NCBI GenBank assembly: GCA_963924555.1
Contig: OZ004594.1
Coordinates: 2,573,563 to 2,637,562 of the forward strand
Direction of reading: 5' to 3'
Origin: Crambe crambe
Lineage: Eukaryota > Porifera > Demospongiae > Poecilosclerida > Crambeidae
Length of the DNA: 64,000 nt
Shown: one piece after another, positions 12,836 through 25,030 of the stretch
How positions within the stretch are numbered: position 1 is the stretch's first letter
Layout of the letters: every line of letters begins with the position of its first letter
Program-made: the position numbers and the translations under genes
The notes under the pieces: model-generated
What the model saw: the letters and a program-made list of their open reading frames with translations, nothing else
Databases searched by the model: none
What the model was told of the DNA's origin: nothing

Positions 12836-13194
12836 GTCATAAACCTTACTATACACACTTATTTTCAAGGACCACAAGGTCATAAACCTAACTATGCACA
12901 CTTTTTTTTTTAAGGATCACAAGGTCATAAACCTTACCACACACTTAACTATGTCAAGGACCACAAGGTCATAAACCTTGCTATGCACTCTTCAAGGACC
13001 ACAATGTCATAAACCTTACTACGCACACTTATTTTCAAGGACCACAAGGTCATAAACCTTACTATGCACATTTATTTTCAAGGACCACAGGGGTCATAAA
13101 CCTTACCACACACACTTATTTTCAAAGACCACAAGGTCATAAAAATCTTACCACGCACTTGTAGCTATGTCAAGGACTACAAGGTTGTATACAT

Positions 13195-13838
13195 TTTAAC
13201 ATTCTCATGGCAAGCCTTCCTCTCTCACGAAGAAGTATCCCGTGCAATACTTTTTCTTCGTGATACCAGTGAGATAGGGGGGCCTGGGAATGAGGCTAAA
13301 AGAAATAACTGACCAGCCATTCCTTGATGTCTCAGAAATGACCATGCAGGCATACATTTTGCTCATCTTTCTGCACTCTCTCTAGCCACCAGCTCAAGGT
13401 ATTCACTCTCAGGCCCTCTAGCTCAACAACACTGGCTGGACAACATGTGCTCTAGACTGGACCGTTTCTCCTGAACTGCAGCTTTGAGAATTCCCAGAAT
13501 CATGTAAAGAGATAGCCTCGAACCCAGCCTCTTTTTTCCTTTTTGGGGGGGCTAGTAAAGAGACTGTCTCCTATAGTAATTCCCAACAGTAGAACTACTC
13601 TTAGCTGGATGCACTAGGGTCTTGGCAGGACCTCCAAATATATACATATAACAGAGATTCAATTTCAACCACATGATGACATGATGCACATGAAAAATTA
13701 ATGATGTCATAGCTAAGGAAAACAATTCACACTCGCACAGTACAGTTATGTATGGATCCGTTACATTGTGTAGCTAATGAAGTATCAGTTAGCTAGCTAA
13801 TGGGAACAAGGATTATTCACACACATTATAAGGATCAT
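13195..13838. other. Intergenic stretch with a small hairpin
   Basis: An imperfect hairpin lies at about 13200-13280 (CACGAAGAAGTATC paired with GATAC..TTCTTCGTG). Otherwise I see no gene here. It is the 3' flank of the seven-transmembrane receptor gene. Confidence 0.4.
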
Positions 13839-14945
13839 TCACACACGGATACTGCCATATCCTGAAGTTTCAGCAGCTAGAGGTTCCTTTTCATCTATAA
13901 CTGTGAAGTTATTGGTATACGGCACTTCAAAGAACGTTTCACTTGGTGCAGATAAACGAGTTGAATTTGGAATTGTTGGATTTTGAATCGAGTGCTGATT
14001 TCTGCCTCTTTGGGGGAGCTCTCTGCAACAGGAGACGTGATTCATGCGAAAGAAACAGATCATATAGACGATAGGAAACAAAAGCATGCTGATGGGAAAA
14101 GTGATTGCAAAGGCATACCAGATGACAGGAAAATTGTAATGCTTTGTGACTCCTGCAGTCACTCTCGTGAGGAGTGCAAACACCGTAATAACAATATTGG
14201 CCACAAAAGTTATGATCACGAAGAAGGTCTTCTTAAGCAACAGTTTCGACTCGTTGCCAAGAGTGCGGGGAAGACGGCAATACAAGACTGCAATGCCAAT
14301 CAACAAGACAAGTCCGATAATGCTTCCAGACACATAGAAGACATAGCCATTCAAGATCTGGTTTATCAGACCAGAAGTGCTGATTGTACAATTCTCATCA
14401 ATTGCCCTGATCCAGCACCAAGGACCAGCTAGCCCATAATTCTTAGTGAAGAATGGGACAAATGCATAACATATTGTAACAAAAACTGAGAGGACAACAT
14501 ACAAAATTTCCAGAATTACTCTACCACACCTGGTTTCCAGAATTACTCTACCACACCTGGACTGCACAGAGACTGGACCTGTGTCTCCTCCTGTTTTTCG
14601 CTTGACATAAACGAACAGGTAAACTTTCATTCCCACAGTGAAGATAAACACTATAATCCCAGTCCAATTCCAGATGAAGCCTATCGCAGTACAAACCTTG
14701 TCTTGAATTTCCTTATCATACTTGAAGTGGTGTTCTAAAGAGGCCGCAATAAACATTTCCCTCAGCAGAATAGAAGCCATCAAGTATAGAAAGAGTCTTT
14801 CGAGAACAGTGTGGTAGGCTTTGCTGAAAAGTATCAGCATGATGATGACAGTGGAAATCAGACAGCATACTACTCCAGTTCCACTGAAAATAAGATTGAC
14901 GGTGTTCAAATCCACTGTTGAGCAGCTAGAGAACTGGGAATACAT
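13839..14945 (-). CDS. Single-exon seven-transmembrane (GPCR-like) receptor
   Basis: 368-residue protein with seven hydrophobic helices at roughly residues 18-43, 50-72, 86-113, 144-165, 193-222, 236-260 and 270-300, a short extracellular N-terminus and a Ser/Thr/Asn-rich cytoplasmic tail. GPWCWIR before helix 5 resembles the second extracellular loop of secretin- and cAMP-receptor-type GPCRs; Cys85 could pair with that Cys. I take the ATG at 14945 as start because it directly precedes helix 1; no signal peptide is evident. The loop between helices 3 and 4 carries a duplicated nine-residue block (TRCGRVILE) from a perfect 27-bp tandem duplication. A pogo-like element begins 32 bases upstream, so the promoter may lie inside or beyond it. 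Ligand unknown; unrelated to the RTKs around it. Confidence 0.85.
   Translation of the reverse strand: MYSQFSSCSTVDLNTVNLIFSGTGVVCCLISTVIIMLILFSKAYHTVLERLFLYLMASILLREMFIAASLEHHFKYDKEIQDKVCTAIGFIWNWTGIIVFIFTVGMKVYLFVYVKRKTGGDTGPVSVQSRCGRVILETRCGRVILEILYVVLSVFVTICYAFVPFFTKNYGLAGPWCWIRAIDENCTISTSGLINQILNGYVFYVSGSIIGLVLLIGIAVLYCRLPRTLGNESKLLLKKTFFVIITFVANIVITVFALLTRVTAGVTKHYNFPVIWYAFAITFPISMLLFPIVYMICFFRMNHVSCCRELPQRGRNQHSIQNPTIPNSTRLSAPSETFFEVPYTNNFTVIDEKEPLAAETSGYGSIRV
14507..14560. repeat. Perfect 27-bp tandem duplication in the GPCR gene
   Basis: 14507-14533 and 14534-14560 are identical and in frame, adding nine residues to an intracellular loop. Confidence 0.95.
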
Positions 14946-14977
14946 ATCTGATCCTTAAGCCAGAGATCGATATAATA

Positions 14978-15889
14978 CAGTAGAACCTCGATTATCGATT
15001 ATCCGAACACCTTTGTCCTCAAGAATTTATTTTGTGTACGGTTAAGTGAAATAGTCCGGATAAGTGAAATCCAATTACAAAATTTGTGGGTGTGGCAATC
15101 ACACGTGGCATTTCTATAGCTGCTGCTGACTACGCGTACGATGGCAAACTCAGAAGTCTTCGCTATAGAAAGTGTAATTCTGGGGCACCATGTTTGGACG
15201 CCATTTGAAGGTGAAAAGCTGGTGCTAGAGCGGGAACATCATAACAGCCATGATTGCTATGCTGCTTTGCAACTACAGTCATGATGTGATTGTAGGCCGT
15301 GTTCCCAGAGTTTCAAAATTTCCACTTTCTCCTTGATAGACAAGACAAATCCCTTCCGCTTTGGTTTAGCAGCTGATGCCATGCCTTTAAATCTAACTAT
15401 TAAACACTCCAGCTAGCTGTGCTCCTATACGCGCGTTGGCAGCCTGCGCATACGCAGCTTTTTTTTTAATTTTTATTTTATTTATTTTTTTATTTTATAT
15501 AAATTCATTATTAATTTTGAAGTGGCCCCAAAGGGCCTAATTGTGAATTGTGAATGTCAGTGTGATGAGAAGGTCTGTTGTGGTAGATGAAATGGTTACT
15601 ACTCAGAGACAAGTCCTGACTCAGAGTTGATCAAATCAATTGATGATGGTTATGGTGCTTGTCTGCAAGCTTGTCCACAGCTGGAGCGAGCTCCCCTTAT
15701 GCACTGGATGGCTGAACGTATACGCAGCTAGCTAGCTGCACTAGTACTACGCGCGTGCGCGTATGGTAGCATGCTCTAATTAAGCGAATTATATCTGACC
15801 ACGTGGCCGTGGGTCGTTTTCAAATCCGGATAATCGAGGTTCCGGTTCGGATAATCGAGGTTCCGGTTCGGATAATCGAGGTTCTACTG
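14978..15889. mobile_element. Pogo/Tigger-like DNA transposon, non-autonomous
   Basis: CAGTAGAACCTCGATTATC at the left end is matched in reverse complement at the right end (GATAATCGAGGTTCTACTG), with TA on both sides (14976-14977 and 15890-15891). This is the Tc1/mariner-pogo pattern. On the minus strand from 15382 a short frame (MASAAKPKRKG, then KEKVEILKLWEHG) resembles the start of a CENP-B/pogo transposase helix-turn-helix and stops after about 42 codons. The right terminus carries three tandem copies of its TIR motif. Confidence 0.8.
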
Positions 15890-15891
15890 TA

Positions 15892-16564
15892 GTACAACTT
15901 ACAAAGTGAAACATGAAAATACGTATACAGTAGTCGTGTTTTAATTGGAGAGCAACAAAATTTTTCTAAATATAGCGCACGGGGGTAGAAAAAATTAATC
16001 ACACAGGAACCGTCTACTGAACGAGAAAGCGTACACTACTTGCTAGGTAGTATGTCGCGGAGTAGCTTTGAAACTAGGTGAGGACCTATTAGGCCAATCC
16101 AAATAAATTTCCTGTTTCCCGTCCACTGCCCGCGCGCATCTTCCACGCACCGCTTAAAAATTATTTCTCACGTGATCAGCTATCGACAAAAAACAACAAC
16201 AACGATCATGATGTTTAGCATTAGTGTTTATGACACTTGCTGTTCGTGCACTGTTACTCCCTGGACTATACATGAGCTGGAAGACGAAAGACTTTCTCTG
16301 CGCGAGTTCTACAATCAATTTCTTCGTGTCCATACTGGTAACAGAGGCTCGAGTTGGTAAGGGTCGCCGCTACGCCAGACTACATTTGCTAGCTAGCTCT
16401 CTAGCTCTATGGCGGTGGTTACCCTTTACCTAGTTAGAAACCCTTTACCTACAGTTGAGTTGGTGAAGGCCAATTCAAATATATTTCAAGTGCTTACAAT
16501 AATTATTTTAGTGGTGCTAAATTTTCACACGTGAAAAATTTATAATGCTCATGATTTGGGAAAG
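15892..16564. other. Intergenic stretch between the pogo-like element and gene C
   Basis: Contains two close CCCTTTACCTA motifs near 16423-16452 that also occur near 3800 and 35760. A plus-strand open frame at 16172-16360 has no recognisable homology. No gene supported. Confidence 0.35.
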
Positions 16565-19500
16565 TCAGTTTCCTTGTCTGTATCTGGTCTGTAAGTCTTT
16601 ATACAGCTCCTGACCACACAGAAGGTCAGCCCCCAACTTGGTAGCCTCAGGGTGAACAGCTCTGTCCTCCTCTGACCACTTGAGCAACTTTGAGTCAGGT
16701 AGGGAGAGTTGTCTGGAGATGTCCGAGAACATAGGACGTTGAGAGGGTGCAGGACTCCTGAATGATAATGATATCATGGGGCAATAATGGGTCATCAGGT
16801 CATCCATGCACATATGTGTACTGATTTGGAGAGAAAGAGCTAAGCTGGTGACTGTTCTAGTGTAGTTCTAACCTATTAGCATTTCATTCATCTTCTCCAG
16901 GAGGCTCAAAGTTGGATACTAGCTAGCTAGCTAAATCCTTTAGAGATGTCGATGTGAAGCAGATCTCAAGCTATATTAGTATAGCAGAACAACACTTATT
17001 TTTTGATTCCGAAAACTGTTGACCACCAAAGTCCATCAGCTGACAGCCATACAATGAACGGAATAAATGAATAACAGCTGCTATGGTATAACTGTTTGAA
17101 GGATTATAGCTATGTGTGGCCTAGCTATGTTGTGGTTCTTCCTACGTAGCTATACATCTAGCTACAGCAACAGTGCATTGTGATAAACTTTACCAGCATG
17201 ATATCATGATGCTGTAGAGGGTACGGGGACAACCAGGAGGAGGGTGGAGACGAAACCCTGTGTCTATCAACTTGAGGACCTGTATATACAGTGTAGCTAT
17301 ATCAATGAAATTGTTGATTTGAGCATACTTTATTGTTTGTATAGTCCTCATAAGGTTTATGTCCCACACTCCATATCTCATACATGAGAGCTCCAAAGCT
17401 CCACACATCACTAGCACTGGAGTACTTCTTGTAGTAGAGAGCCTATGTAGGATTACACACATCTTGTAAGTACTGGTAGCTAGCTACTGCCTCACAGCAA
17501 TACCTCAGGGGCTGTCCACTTGACTGGGATCTGACCACCATGAGAAACATAGTAACTTTCATTCATCAGGTCACGTGACATTCCAAAGTCAGCTATCTGT
17601 ATATGTAAGTATGATCACAGTAATATATATATATATATGAAGTTCACACATTCTTTACTTACCTTGCATATCTCATCCTCAGAGACTAAGATGTTCCTTG
17701 CAGCCAAGTCTCTGTGGACAAAGGCCTTGTTGGACAGGTAGGTCATTCCAGAGGCTACTTGTCGACAGTAGCTCAGGAGAGTGTGGTCGTCCACACCTAT
17801 AGCTCCTCCTTCTTTGGACTTAATTTTGAGGAGATAACCTCTGAGGTCTCCCTTTGTCAGTAGTTCCAAAACTAACAAAATCTAAATTATTATACCACAT
17901 AATGAAAAATGATAGTGATTATTTAATTATACTGAGAACTCACTGGTTCTCCATCAGTGACCACTCCATGCATGGTGACCACATTATGGTGCTTGAACTG
18001 GCCCATGATGGCTGCCTCCTGCAGGAACTTGACTCTGTCTTCCTCCCCTGATCCTTCCTTGAGGGTCTTCACCGCCACATCTACCTCACCTTCAGGAGAC
18101 TGCAGTACTCCCTTGTACACCACACCAAACTGACCAGACCCCAGTTGACAACCAAGCCTAATAAATCCATTCATTATACATAATCATATGATAATAGACT
18201 TATAGCTAATTACTTGACGGAGTCTCGGACAAGGTTTTTTATCGAAATATCTTTCAGTTGTGAATAGAGTTCATCTTCATCTTCTGCTGGAAGCATGTAA
18301 ATGTCCTCATCTTGCCACGTTGAAGGCTAAAGAAGTGAATACCACAAGTGCATGGTGATCAGAGAAGTAGATATACACATAATTATTTACCTGTTGCTCT
18401 ATTTCATCAGGATTCTTTATACAGAGTGATGGCTGTGAAGTGAGAATAGTATCTTATGATTATAGCTATAGCATTTCCAGATAGCTATTCTAAAATGAAT
18501 AGCCTTTTCAAGATCAACTACAGTGAATCATATTAAACTATAGCTATAGCTGTTTCCAATGAAAGTAATCCTGGTTTATGAACATAATTTACTAAATTTC
18601 CATTGAATTTCTTATAAGCTAGCTATTACAAAGAGAAGATGTCAACAGTATGCTGTTGTTGTTTTTTGTTGTTTTTTTCCCCAATGTGTGTAAGTAGCTA
18701 TGACATGGATATCATAATCACAGCAGCACACAAAAATTCCTGAAGTCTAAGGACTCACCAATTCATAAGCTGGTCCACAATCAGCATATTCATTACTTTC
18801 CTTTAAAAAAATAATCAGATTTGTTATGATTAGCTATACTTTATGACTGTAGCTGTGGTATGTATCACTTTACAACCCAATTTAATTAGTATACCATTAG
18901 AGTCAAGAAAAGGCTTCACATCATTAACTAAGTCATGTGGAGGGGAGTTCACAGTGATTTATACTATAGTTACTATAAATGGTCAGAACATTTTATCCAT
19001 CATTAACAGCTGATTGTATACCTCTTGGATATCTTTGCATTTATGGTTGATGTCACTAACATGAGGTCCAATTCCAGCATAGTCGTTACTCATGTAGGTT
19101 GGCTGTGTAATGTTGAACCCCTTAGTGCTATTACTCTTAGAGTCAACTGTTGGTATAAGAGGGGGGAAAAGAGATGCAGTCACACAGAGAGACACTTTTA
19201 GCTGTTGTCATACATGTATCATAGGTGTAGGAAGATAATTTTGGTTAGGGGGGCAGTAGCTAGGCTACATCGCGCACAAAATGTGCCATCTAGGGGGGTC
19301 AGGGGCATGCTCCCCCGGGAAAATTGGTCTTTTAGATCCCCTTAGATTGCATCTGGAGGTTTACGTCACCAATTATTATAAACATTGGTTTGTGCATGTG
19401 ATGATGAATAGTTGGGAAGTTTTGTGTAGAAGTTTCTACCCTGATTGATAATGTAGCTACAGGTTCAGTTTATCTGGGGAAGTTAACAAGTTATTACACT

Positions 19501-22113
19501 TCATGTCTTGAAGTATATGTTTAGGGGGGCTGTAGCCCCCCTGGTTCCTACGCCTATGTGTATGTAGCTATGTCAAAGTCCTCATAAATCTTATAGCTAT
19601 TTTGAGGGCATAAGCCGGCCAAGAGAGAGAACACAGTTTGTATTACACTCTGGAAACTAGCTATGCAGCTAGGCAAAGGAGACTAGAGACACTGTAGGGA
19701 GACTGTAAAGATGATGCAACCCAGCTTAATAAGGAGACTGCAAAATTGTGGAGAAGGGGATAACTAACCATATCCCCTGTAGCTAATTTCAAATAAACTA
19801 GTTTGATAGCTAAAAAGCTAATCCCTAACAAATGAAAATATGTAAACATGAATTAATATCACCTGGAAAAACAATTATTCATACCTTCTTCATAAACAGC
19901 ATTTTGAATACCCATACCATCCCTCTCCTGAATTCCTGGTGTTCGTTTTGGTTGACGCTTGACCAGCACTATCACCACACATGCAATGGAGGCTATTATC
20001 ACTAGGACAACCACACACCCTCCCACAGCTCCTCCAACAGCAGCACCACTGATTTTTGTGCCAATGTTAGCACTGCCATTGGCTATTGCTGCATCAGAGT
20101 CAGTAATGGTGATCACTTGTTGAGAAGAAGTGGTGGTAAAAATTGGTGGTTCAATGGGTGTTGCAGGTGAGGTTGTAGGTGGCTCAATGGGAGTTGTAGG
20201 TGAGGTTGTGGGTGGCTCAGTGGGAGTCGTAGGTGAGGTTGTAAGTGGTTCAGTGGGAGTTGTAGGTGAGGTTGTAGGTGAATTAAGAGTTGTTGGTGGG
20301 GTTGTAGGTGGCCGAGTTGAAGGTAGCTGAGTTGAAGGTAGTTGAGTGGTAACTGTGGGCTGTTCAGTAGTTACAATTGCAGGTTCTGCATTAATAAAGT
20401 TCAATTAATAAGAAACTTTAAGTTTGAAAGCTTACCTATAAAAAATCGAAATAAAAGAGAACCACCATTCACTTGCTCACTAGAGAGAAAAGTAAATTTA
20501 CTTCCAGGATTGGTTCTCAGTCCCTCTTCTCTGTACTGCTCAATACGATATTCTGAAGTTGAGTTGGTAAAGGCTAAAGGTCGGACATTTCCATTTATTA
20601 TCTCTACACCAAAGGCAAAACTTGAAGAGGGGAGTTGGAATTGGTCACTTGGAGATGTATTATCACAACAGATTCGTTGTATGCTTCCTGGAGGATCAGT
20701 ACATATATTGTCCAGTGGAGTAGTTTGTATGGTGACTCTGCTCTTCACTGTGAACTGCATGCTATCTTGGACTAGGGATAGAAAGTTGAAGACATTTCTA
20801 TTCCTTCTTATGTCACTATCCCTTGCCTGATAGCAGTACTGGAGAGACACCACAGTGCCACTGCAGTTACGTAATGGTGACTCAGGGGGGACTGTAAAGA
20901 TATAAGTTACTCCAGTTTGTGATTGAGTCAAATTTGCTCCACCACCAGTCCTGAAGTTAGCTGCTGCATTCACATCATTGAAGTAGAAGTCAGGGATGTT
21001 GGGAGTGTAGACCTGTCCATTTTGGTTTGAAGAGGAGTGGCATTGGAATAGTGGAGAACTGGTGATCTGAGCACACCCAGGACCTGTGCAGATATAATTT
21101 TATATCCATAACATCAGTAAATCATGCCATGCAGAGCCTCTGCTCCTAGAGCAATTAATACCTATACAAATTGCTACCTATAAAGAATCGAAACAGAAGA
21201 GAAGAACCATTATTAACTCGACTACTATCAGTGAAAGTGAATGTGTTTCCAAGTGACGGTCCGTTGGCTCCCAGAGCTGCTTGGTACTGCTCAACATGAT
21301 ACTCTATAGCCGAGGTGGTGAAGGTTAAAGGTCGGACATTTCCATTTCTTATCACTACACCAAAGGCAAAGCTTGAAGAAGGAATGTGAAATCTGTTATA
21401 AATATTTAATCCAGTAAGGGATGTGATTTCGCAACATATCTGCTGTATGCCTCCACTATTGGGATCAGTACATCTATTGTTGCGTGGACGAGCTTTTCTG
21501 GTAATTCTCCCATTCACTGTGAAATCCATGCCATTTTGGGTTAGGAATAGGAGGTTGAAGACATTTCTATTTTGTCCTATGTCGATATCCCTTGCCTGGT
21601 AGCAGTACTGGAGAGACACCACAGTACCACTGCAATTACGTAATGGTGACTCAGGGGGGACCGTAAAGATATAAGTTACTCCTCTAGTTTGTGATTGAGT
21701 TAAATCTGCACTACCATCAGTCCTGAAGTTAGCTGCTGCATTCACATCATTGAAGTAGAAGTCAGGGATGTTGGGAGTGTAGACCTGTCCATTTTGGTTT
21801 GAAGAGGACTGGCATTGAAATAGTGAAGAATTTGTGGCCTGAGCATGCCCAGATTCTATTGAGAGAGGGAAGTTAATAGCTAGAGAAACTATCATTATTC
21901 AGCTATATGTATGGTGTCAATTTAAAGCTGCAATTCAGAGGACATAAGAAGAGAACAACTCCATTAAACTATCAGCACTGATCTAGATTGCTCGGTTATT
22001 ATTCTTCTAGCTAGACGTCCATAGCCTATAGGCCTCGGCCATAGCTATAGTTAGCTAGCTAACTTCTTACCAAATGATCGCAGCATCAGAATCACCAAAA
22101 CAGTAACAAACAT
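16565..22113 (-). CDS. RTK gene C, two ectodomain modules, intact kinase
   Basis: Complete receptor tyrosine kinase, 1036 residues by my model. Exons: 22113-22071 (signal [14 protein letters not shown]), 21855-21178 and 21083-20436 (six-Cys modules), 20385-19885 (stalk with TTSPTTPTEPP-type repeats plus membrane helix), 19146-19022, 18800-18759, 18432-18391, 18326-18214 (juxtamembrane), 18157-17944 ([16 protein letters not shown]), 17881-17663 (HRDLAARN), 17596-17504 ([14 protein letters not shown]), 17442-17329, 17279-17194, 16757-16565. The phase is consistent at every border. Juxtamembrane tyrosine motifs include [18 protein letters not shown] and ELYSQL, likely phosphotyrosine docking sites (inference). 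A MITE occupies the intron between the membrane exon and the next. The last exon ends in RYRQGN. Confidence 0.93.
19221..19557. mobile_element. MITE in a gene C intron
   Basis: ATAGGTGTAGGAAG at the left and TTCCTACGCCTATG at the right are inverted termini, with internal AGGGGGGC and GCCCCCCT blocks as in the element at 11999-12835. It lies inside the intron 19147-19884, so it is transcribed with the receptor. No frame inside. Confidence 0.6.
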
Positions 22114-22445
22114 CTTCGAAGCTACAGCTGTTGGCAGGCATGATAACCCTTGGTCACTTAGTCTTACACGCGACATAGTCTACTCAGTTACTTAGCTACT
22201 ACAACGTCGAGACAGCTAATCAGCTAGGCACTTAACTAGCTAACCGGAAATTAGATTAGATTCCGGGTGCTTTGAAGCCTGCTAATGACAGCGGAAATGA
22301 TACAATAATTGCCTGACTGCAGGTATAGACCATCATGCATTGAACAGCTCTTTATTTCAATGATTGAATTGGTGCATGACTAAAGAGTTGTAGTAGCCCA
22401 ATGGTGCTGAAAATCAGGCCATAATAATTACGACGTGACAGCTAC
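22114..22445. other. 5' flank of gene C
   Basis: No coding sequence seen. The stretch about 22195-22275 (ACCGGAAATTAG, then TTCCGG) recurs upstream of gene D (31320-31350), consistent with a duplicated promoter-proximal region. Confidence 0.35.
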
Positions 22446-22454
22446 ATGCATGGT

Positions 22455-22688
<234 letters not shown>

Positions 22689-23302
22689 ATGCATGGTCAC
22701 TAGCTAAATATTAGCTATTATAATAGCCAATACAACATTAACATGGAAAGAGGTTTGAGGAAACACATTATTATCTATGCATAGCTATAATTATTATTGA
22801 TGCCTTAATCAGACTGTGTGGCTACCTCCATCACATGCTCAGTATGGCCAAGGTCTCCTGCACTGTCCATAACAATGTATTCAGATTGAATGGACAAGGA
22901 TTCACTGTTATTTTATACTGATCATGCCCTCACGATAGTTTTACTGCTTACTCTTAGCCCATGGGGGCTTGCAGCATATGGATTCTTATCATTGGGAAGT
23001 CTAGAATAATGGAGTGGAGGAAAGACTGCTCTATAGTATTGTGGTCTGATACTAGAAATATTTGGCTATCAAATTACAAAGTTCAGTGTAGCTAGCTATT
23101 ATGCACTCTCTCTTATTTGGAAGTCCAGCATTTTGCAACAGCTAGAGGATTCTATATCTATATTTGCTAATGTAGTACTTGATCAATGCAAAGCCTCTTT
23201 CTACAGGGTAGCTAGCCCCACCAACAATCCATCTAGAATCCCCCATAACCCATAGCCCATAACTTTTCTATAGAGTCCAACCAAAACACCAGTTAAAATA
23301 AA

Positions 23303-25030
23303 CATGGTGACCACATTACGGTGCTTGAACTGGCCCATGATGGCTGCCTCCTGACTCTGTCTTCCTCCCCTGATCCTTAATTCCTTGAGGGTCTTCACTG
23401 CCACATCTACCTCACCTATAGCTAATTCAGGAGACTGCAATACAATTAGTACATATTGTCCGCCAGTGATGTCACAGAGCTCATCCTCTCCAACAAGTAC
23501 TTCACAACCTCCTCAAAGGATAAGTACTTCACAACCTCCTCCACCTCCTCAAAGGAGAAGTACCTCACAACCTCTGCAAAGGACAAATACTTCACAACTT
23601 ACAAGTACTTCGCAACCTCCTCAAAGGATATGTATACTTTGCGACCTCCCTGAAGGACAAGTACATCACAGCCTCCTCAAAAGACGATTGAGTACTTCCA
23701 CAACCAGCAAATACTTCACCTACTCTAACAACAAAGAGTACAAGAATCCTCTTCCATCTCTTCAATTTACAGCTCATCGGCTCCAGTTTCATTGCCTTCC
23801 CTCATAATTCCACACTCCACCAATACCACAACATATCAACTCGTAACTTCAGTCAGGGGTGACATCAATTCAACTGAATCAACTCGCACATCGAGAGCTA
23901 TAGGTAGCATCATGGCAGTGTTGGTAGTACTCATCCTAATAGCACTGATAGTTATCATAACTAGCTATTAGCTACAATTTCAGTGGGGGAAAAAGCCATT
24001 GCTTCAAAAAGTTCATCTTCATCTTCTACTGGAACCATATAGCTAAATGTCTTCATCCTTCCATGTTGAAGGTTAAAGAAGTAAGTGAAATTGTGATCAC
24101 GTGATGAGGAGTAAATATATTTAGCAAGTGAAGGACTATAGCTATTATAATAATAATTTAAGTTATGTAATAACTACTAGTTAGGTCTACAGTTTTTAGT
24201 GGCTGTCCTTAATGGAAAGTAAGTTTGTCAATTGAGTCACATGGGCTGCTATGAACTAAATTTTCATGGTATTATGAATATGAAGAGATCAACAGTGTTC
24301 CTTTACTTTCTTTCCCAAGTGTAAATATATCACAGATGTATTGTAACTTGAGACAGTCCTGAAGTCTAAAGACTAAAGATTCACCAAGTCATAAGCTGCT
24401 CCACAATTAGCATGATATCCTTTTAAAAAAGCTGATGTGGTGGGACAGTGGGCACGTTCACATGATATCAGACCCTATAAAGTCACAGTCATAAACAGGG
24501 ACTCTCTCAAGATCATCACAACTCACTATAACTTTAATTATGAACATAACACATCTTATGTAACCCAATTAAGCTAGCTATGTTATGCAAATTGATTCAA
24601 GTTTATCCAACCCAAATCAGTAAATACCTCCTGCACGTCTTTGCATCTATGGCATGCAATAACTATATAGGGAGACCGAAAAATTGTATTAACAATGAAC
24701 ATGAATATTACCATTTGAAATTTCTCATACTTCCTTCATAGATGGCATTTTCAATTGCCATACCATCCCTTTCCTGAATTCCAGGTGTTCGTTTCAGCTG
24801 ATGTTTGACCAGCACTATCACCACACATGCAACTGAGGCTATTATCAACAGGATGACCACACACCCTCCCAATAGCTAGTAGCACCACTGATTTTGATTT
24901 TTGTGTTTGGTGATGCAATGTTAGATGGGGTTGTATCTAGGTGGCTTGGGAGTTGTTGGTTAGTAGGTGGCTAGGGAGTTGTTGGTGGAGGTGTAAGTGG
25001 CTGAGTTGAAGGTAGTTGAGTGGTAACTGT
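23303..25030 (-). pseudogene. RTK pseudogene between genes C and D
   Basis: Remnants in order: glycine-loop exon piece 23303-23442 with internal deletions, juxtamembrane pieces near 24000-24072, 24388-24425 and 24627-24650, and a membrane/stalk exon near 24733-25025 with a broken glycine-rich turn. No ectodomain and no later kinase exons. A plus-strand stalk/TM-like stretch (23456-23971) is embedded. Beyond 25030 it turns into an A-rich simple sequence shared with 36740. Confidence 0.8.
23456..23971 (+). pseudogene. Inverted Ser/Thr/Pro/Gln-rich stalk plus membrane-helix fragment
   Basis: On the plus strand, opposite to the array, repeated TSTSQPPQR-like units (23490-23690) are followed, in another frame, by a Ser/Thr-rich stretch and a clean hydrophobic helix (MAVLVVLILIALIVI) ending at a stop at 23969-23971. 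This resembles the stalk/TM exons of the receptors, but the frame is broken by a stop near 23720 and no neighbouring exon is recognisable. Confidence 0.4.

Larger units (their letters stand above)
11965..13190. repeat. Minisatellite of about 45 bp, split by a MITE
   Basis: Tandem copies built round AAGGACCACAAGGTCATAAA with variable AT-rich spacers (CCTTACTATGCACACTT). One copy lies left of 12000 and about eight lie between 12836 and 13190. The array is interrupted by a transposable element at 11999-12835. It starts beside the RPC5-like exon, and a short version is at 34565-34600 beside the other copy, so it is part of the duplicated segment. Confidence 0.75.

Noticed and set aside
11965-13190. 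Regular repeats with spacers, CRISPR-like at first sight
   Set aside because: Units and spacers are both repetitive, the setting is an intron-rich animal genome and no cas genes exist; it is a minisatellite.
14146-14432. Plus-strand frames opposite the GPCR
   Set aside because: Shadows of the seven-transmembrane gene, which has the convincing helices on the minus strand.
16172-16433. Plus-strand frames with a possible signal-like start and a GTAAGG donor
   Set aside because: No homology recognised, no second exon found, and it lies in the 3' flank of gene C on the other strand.
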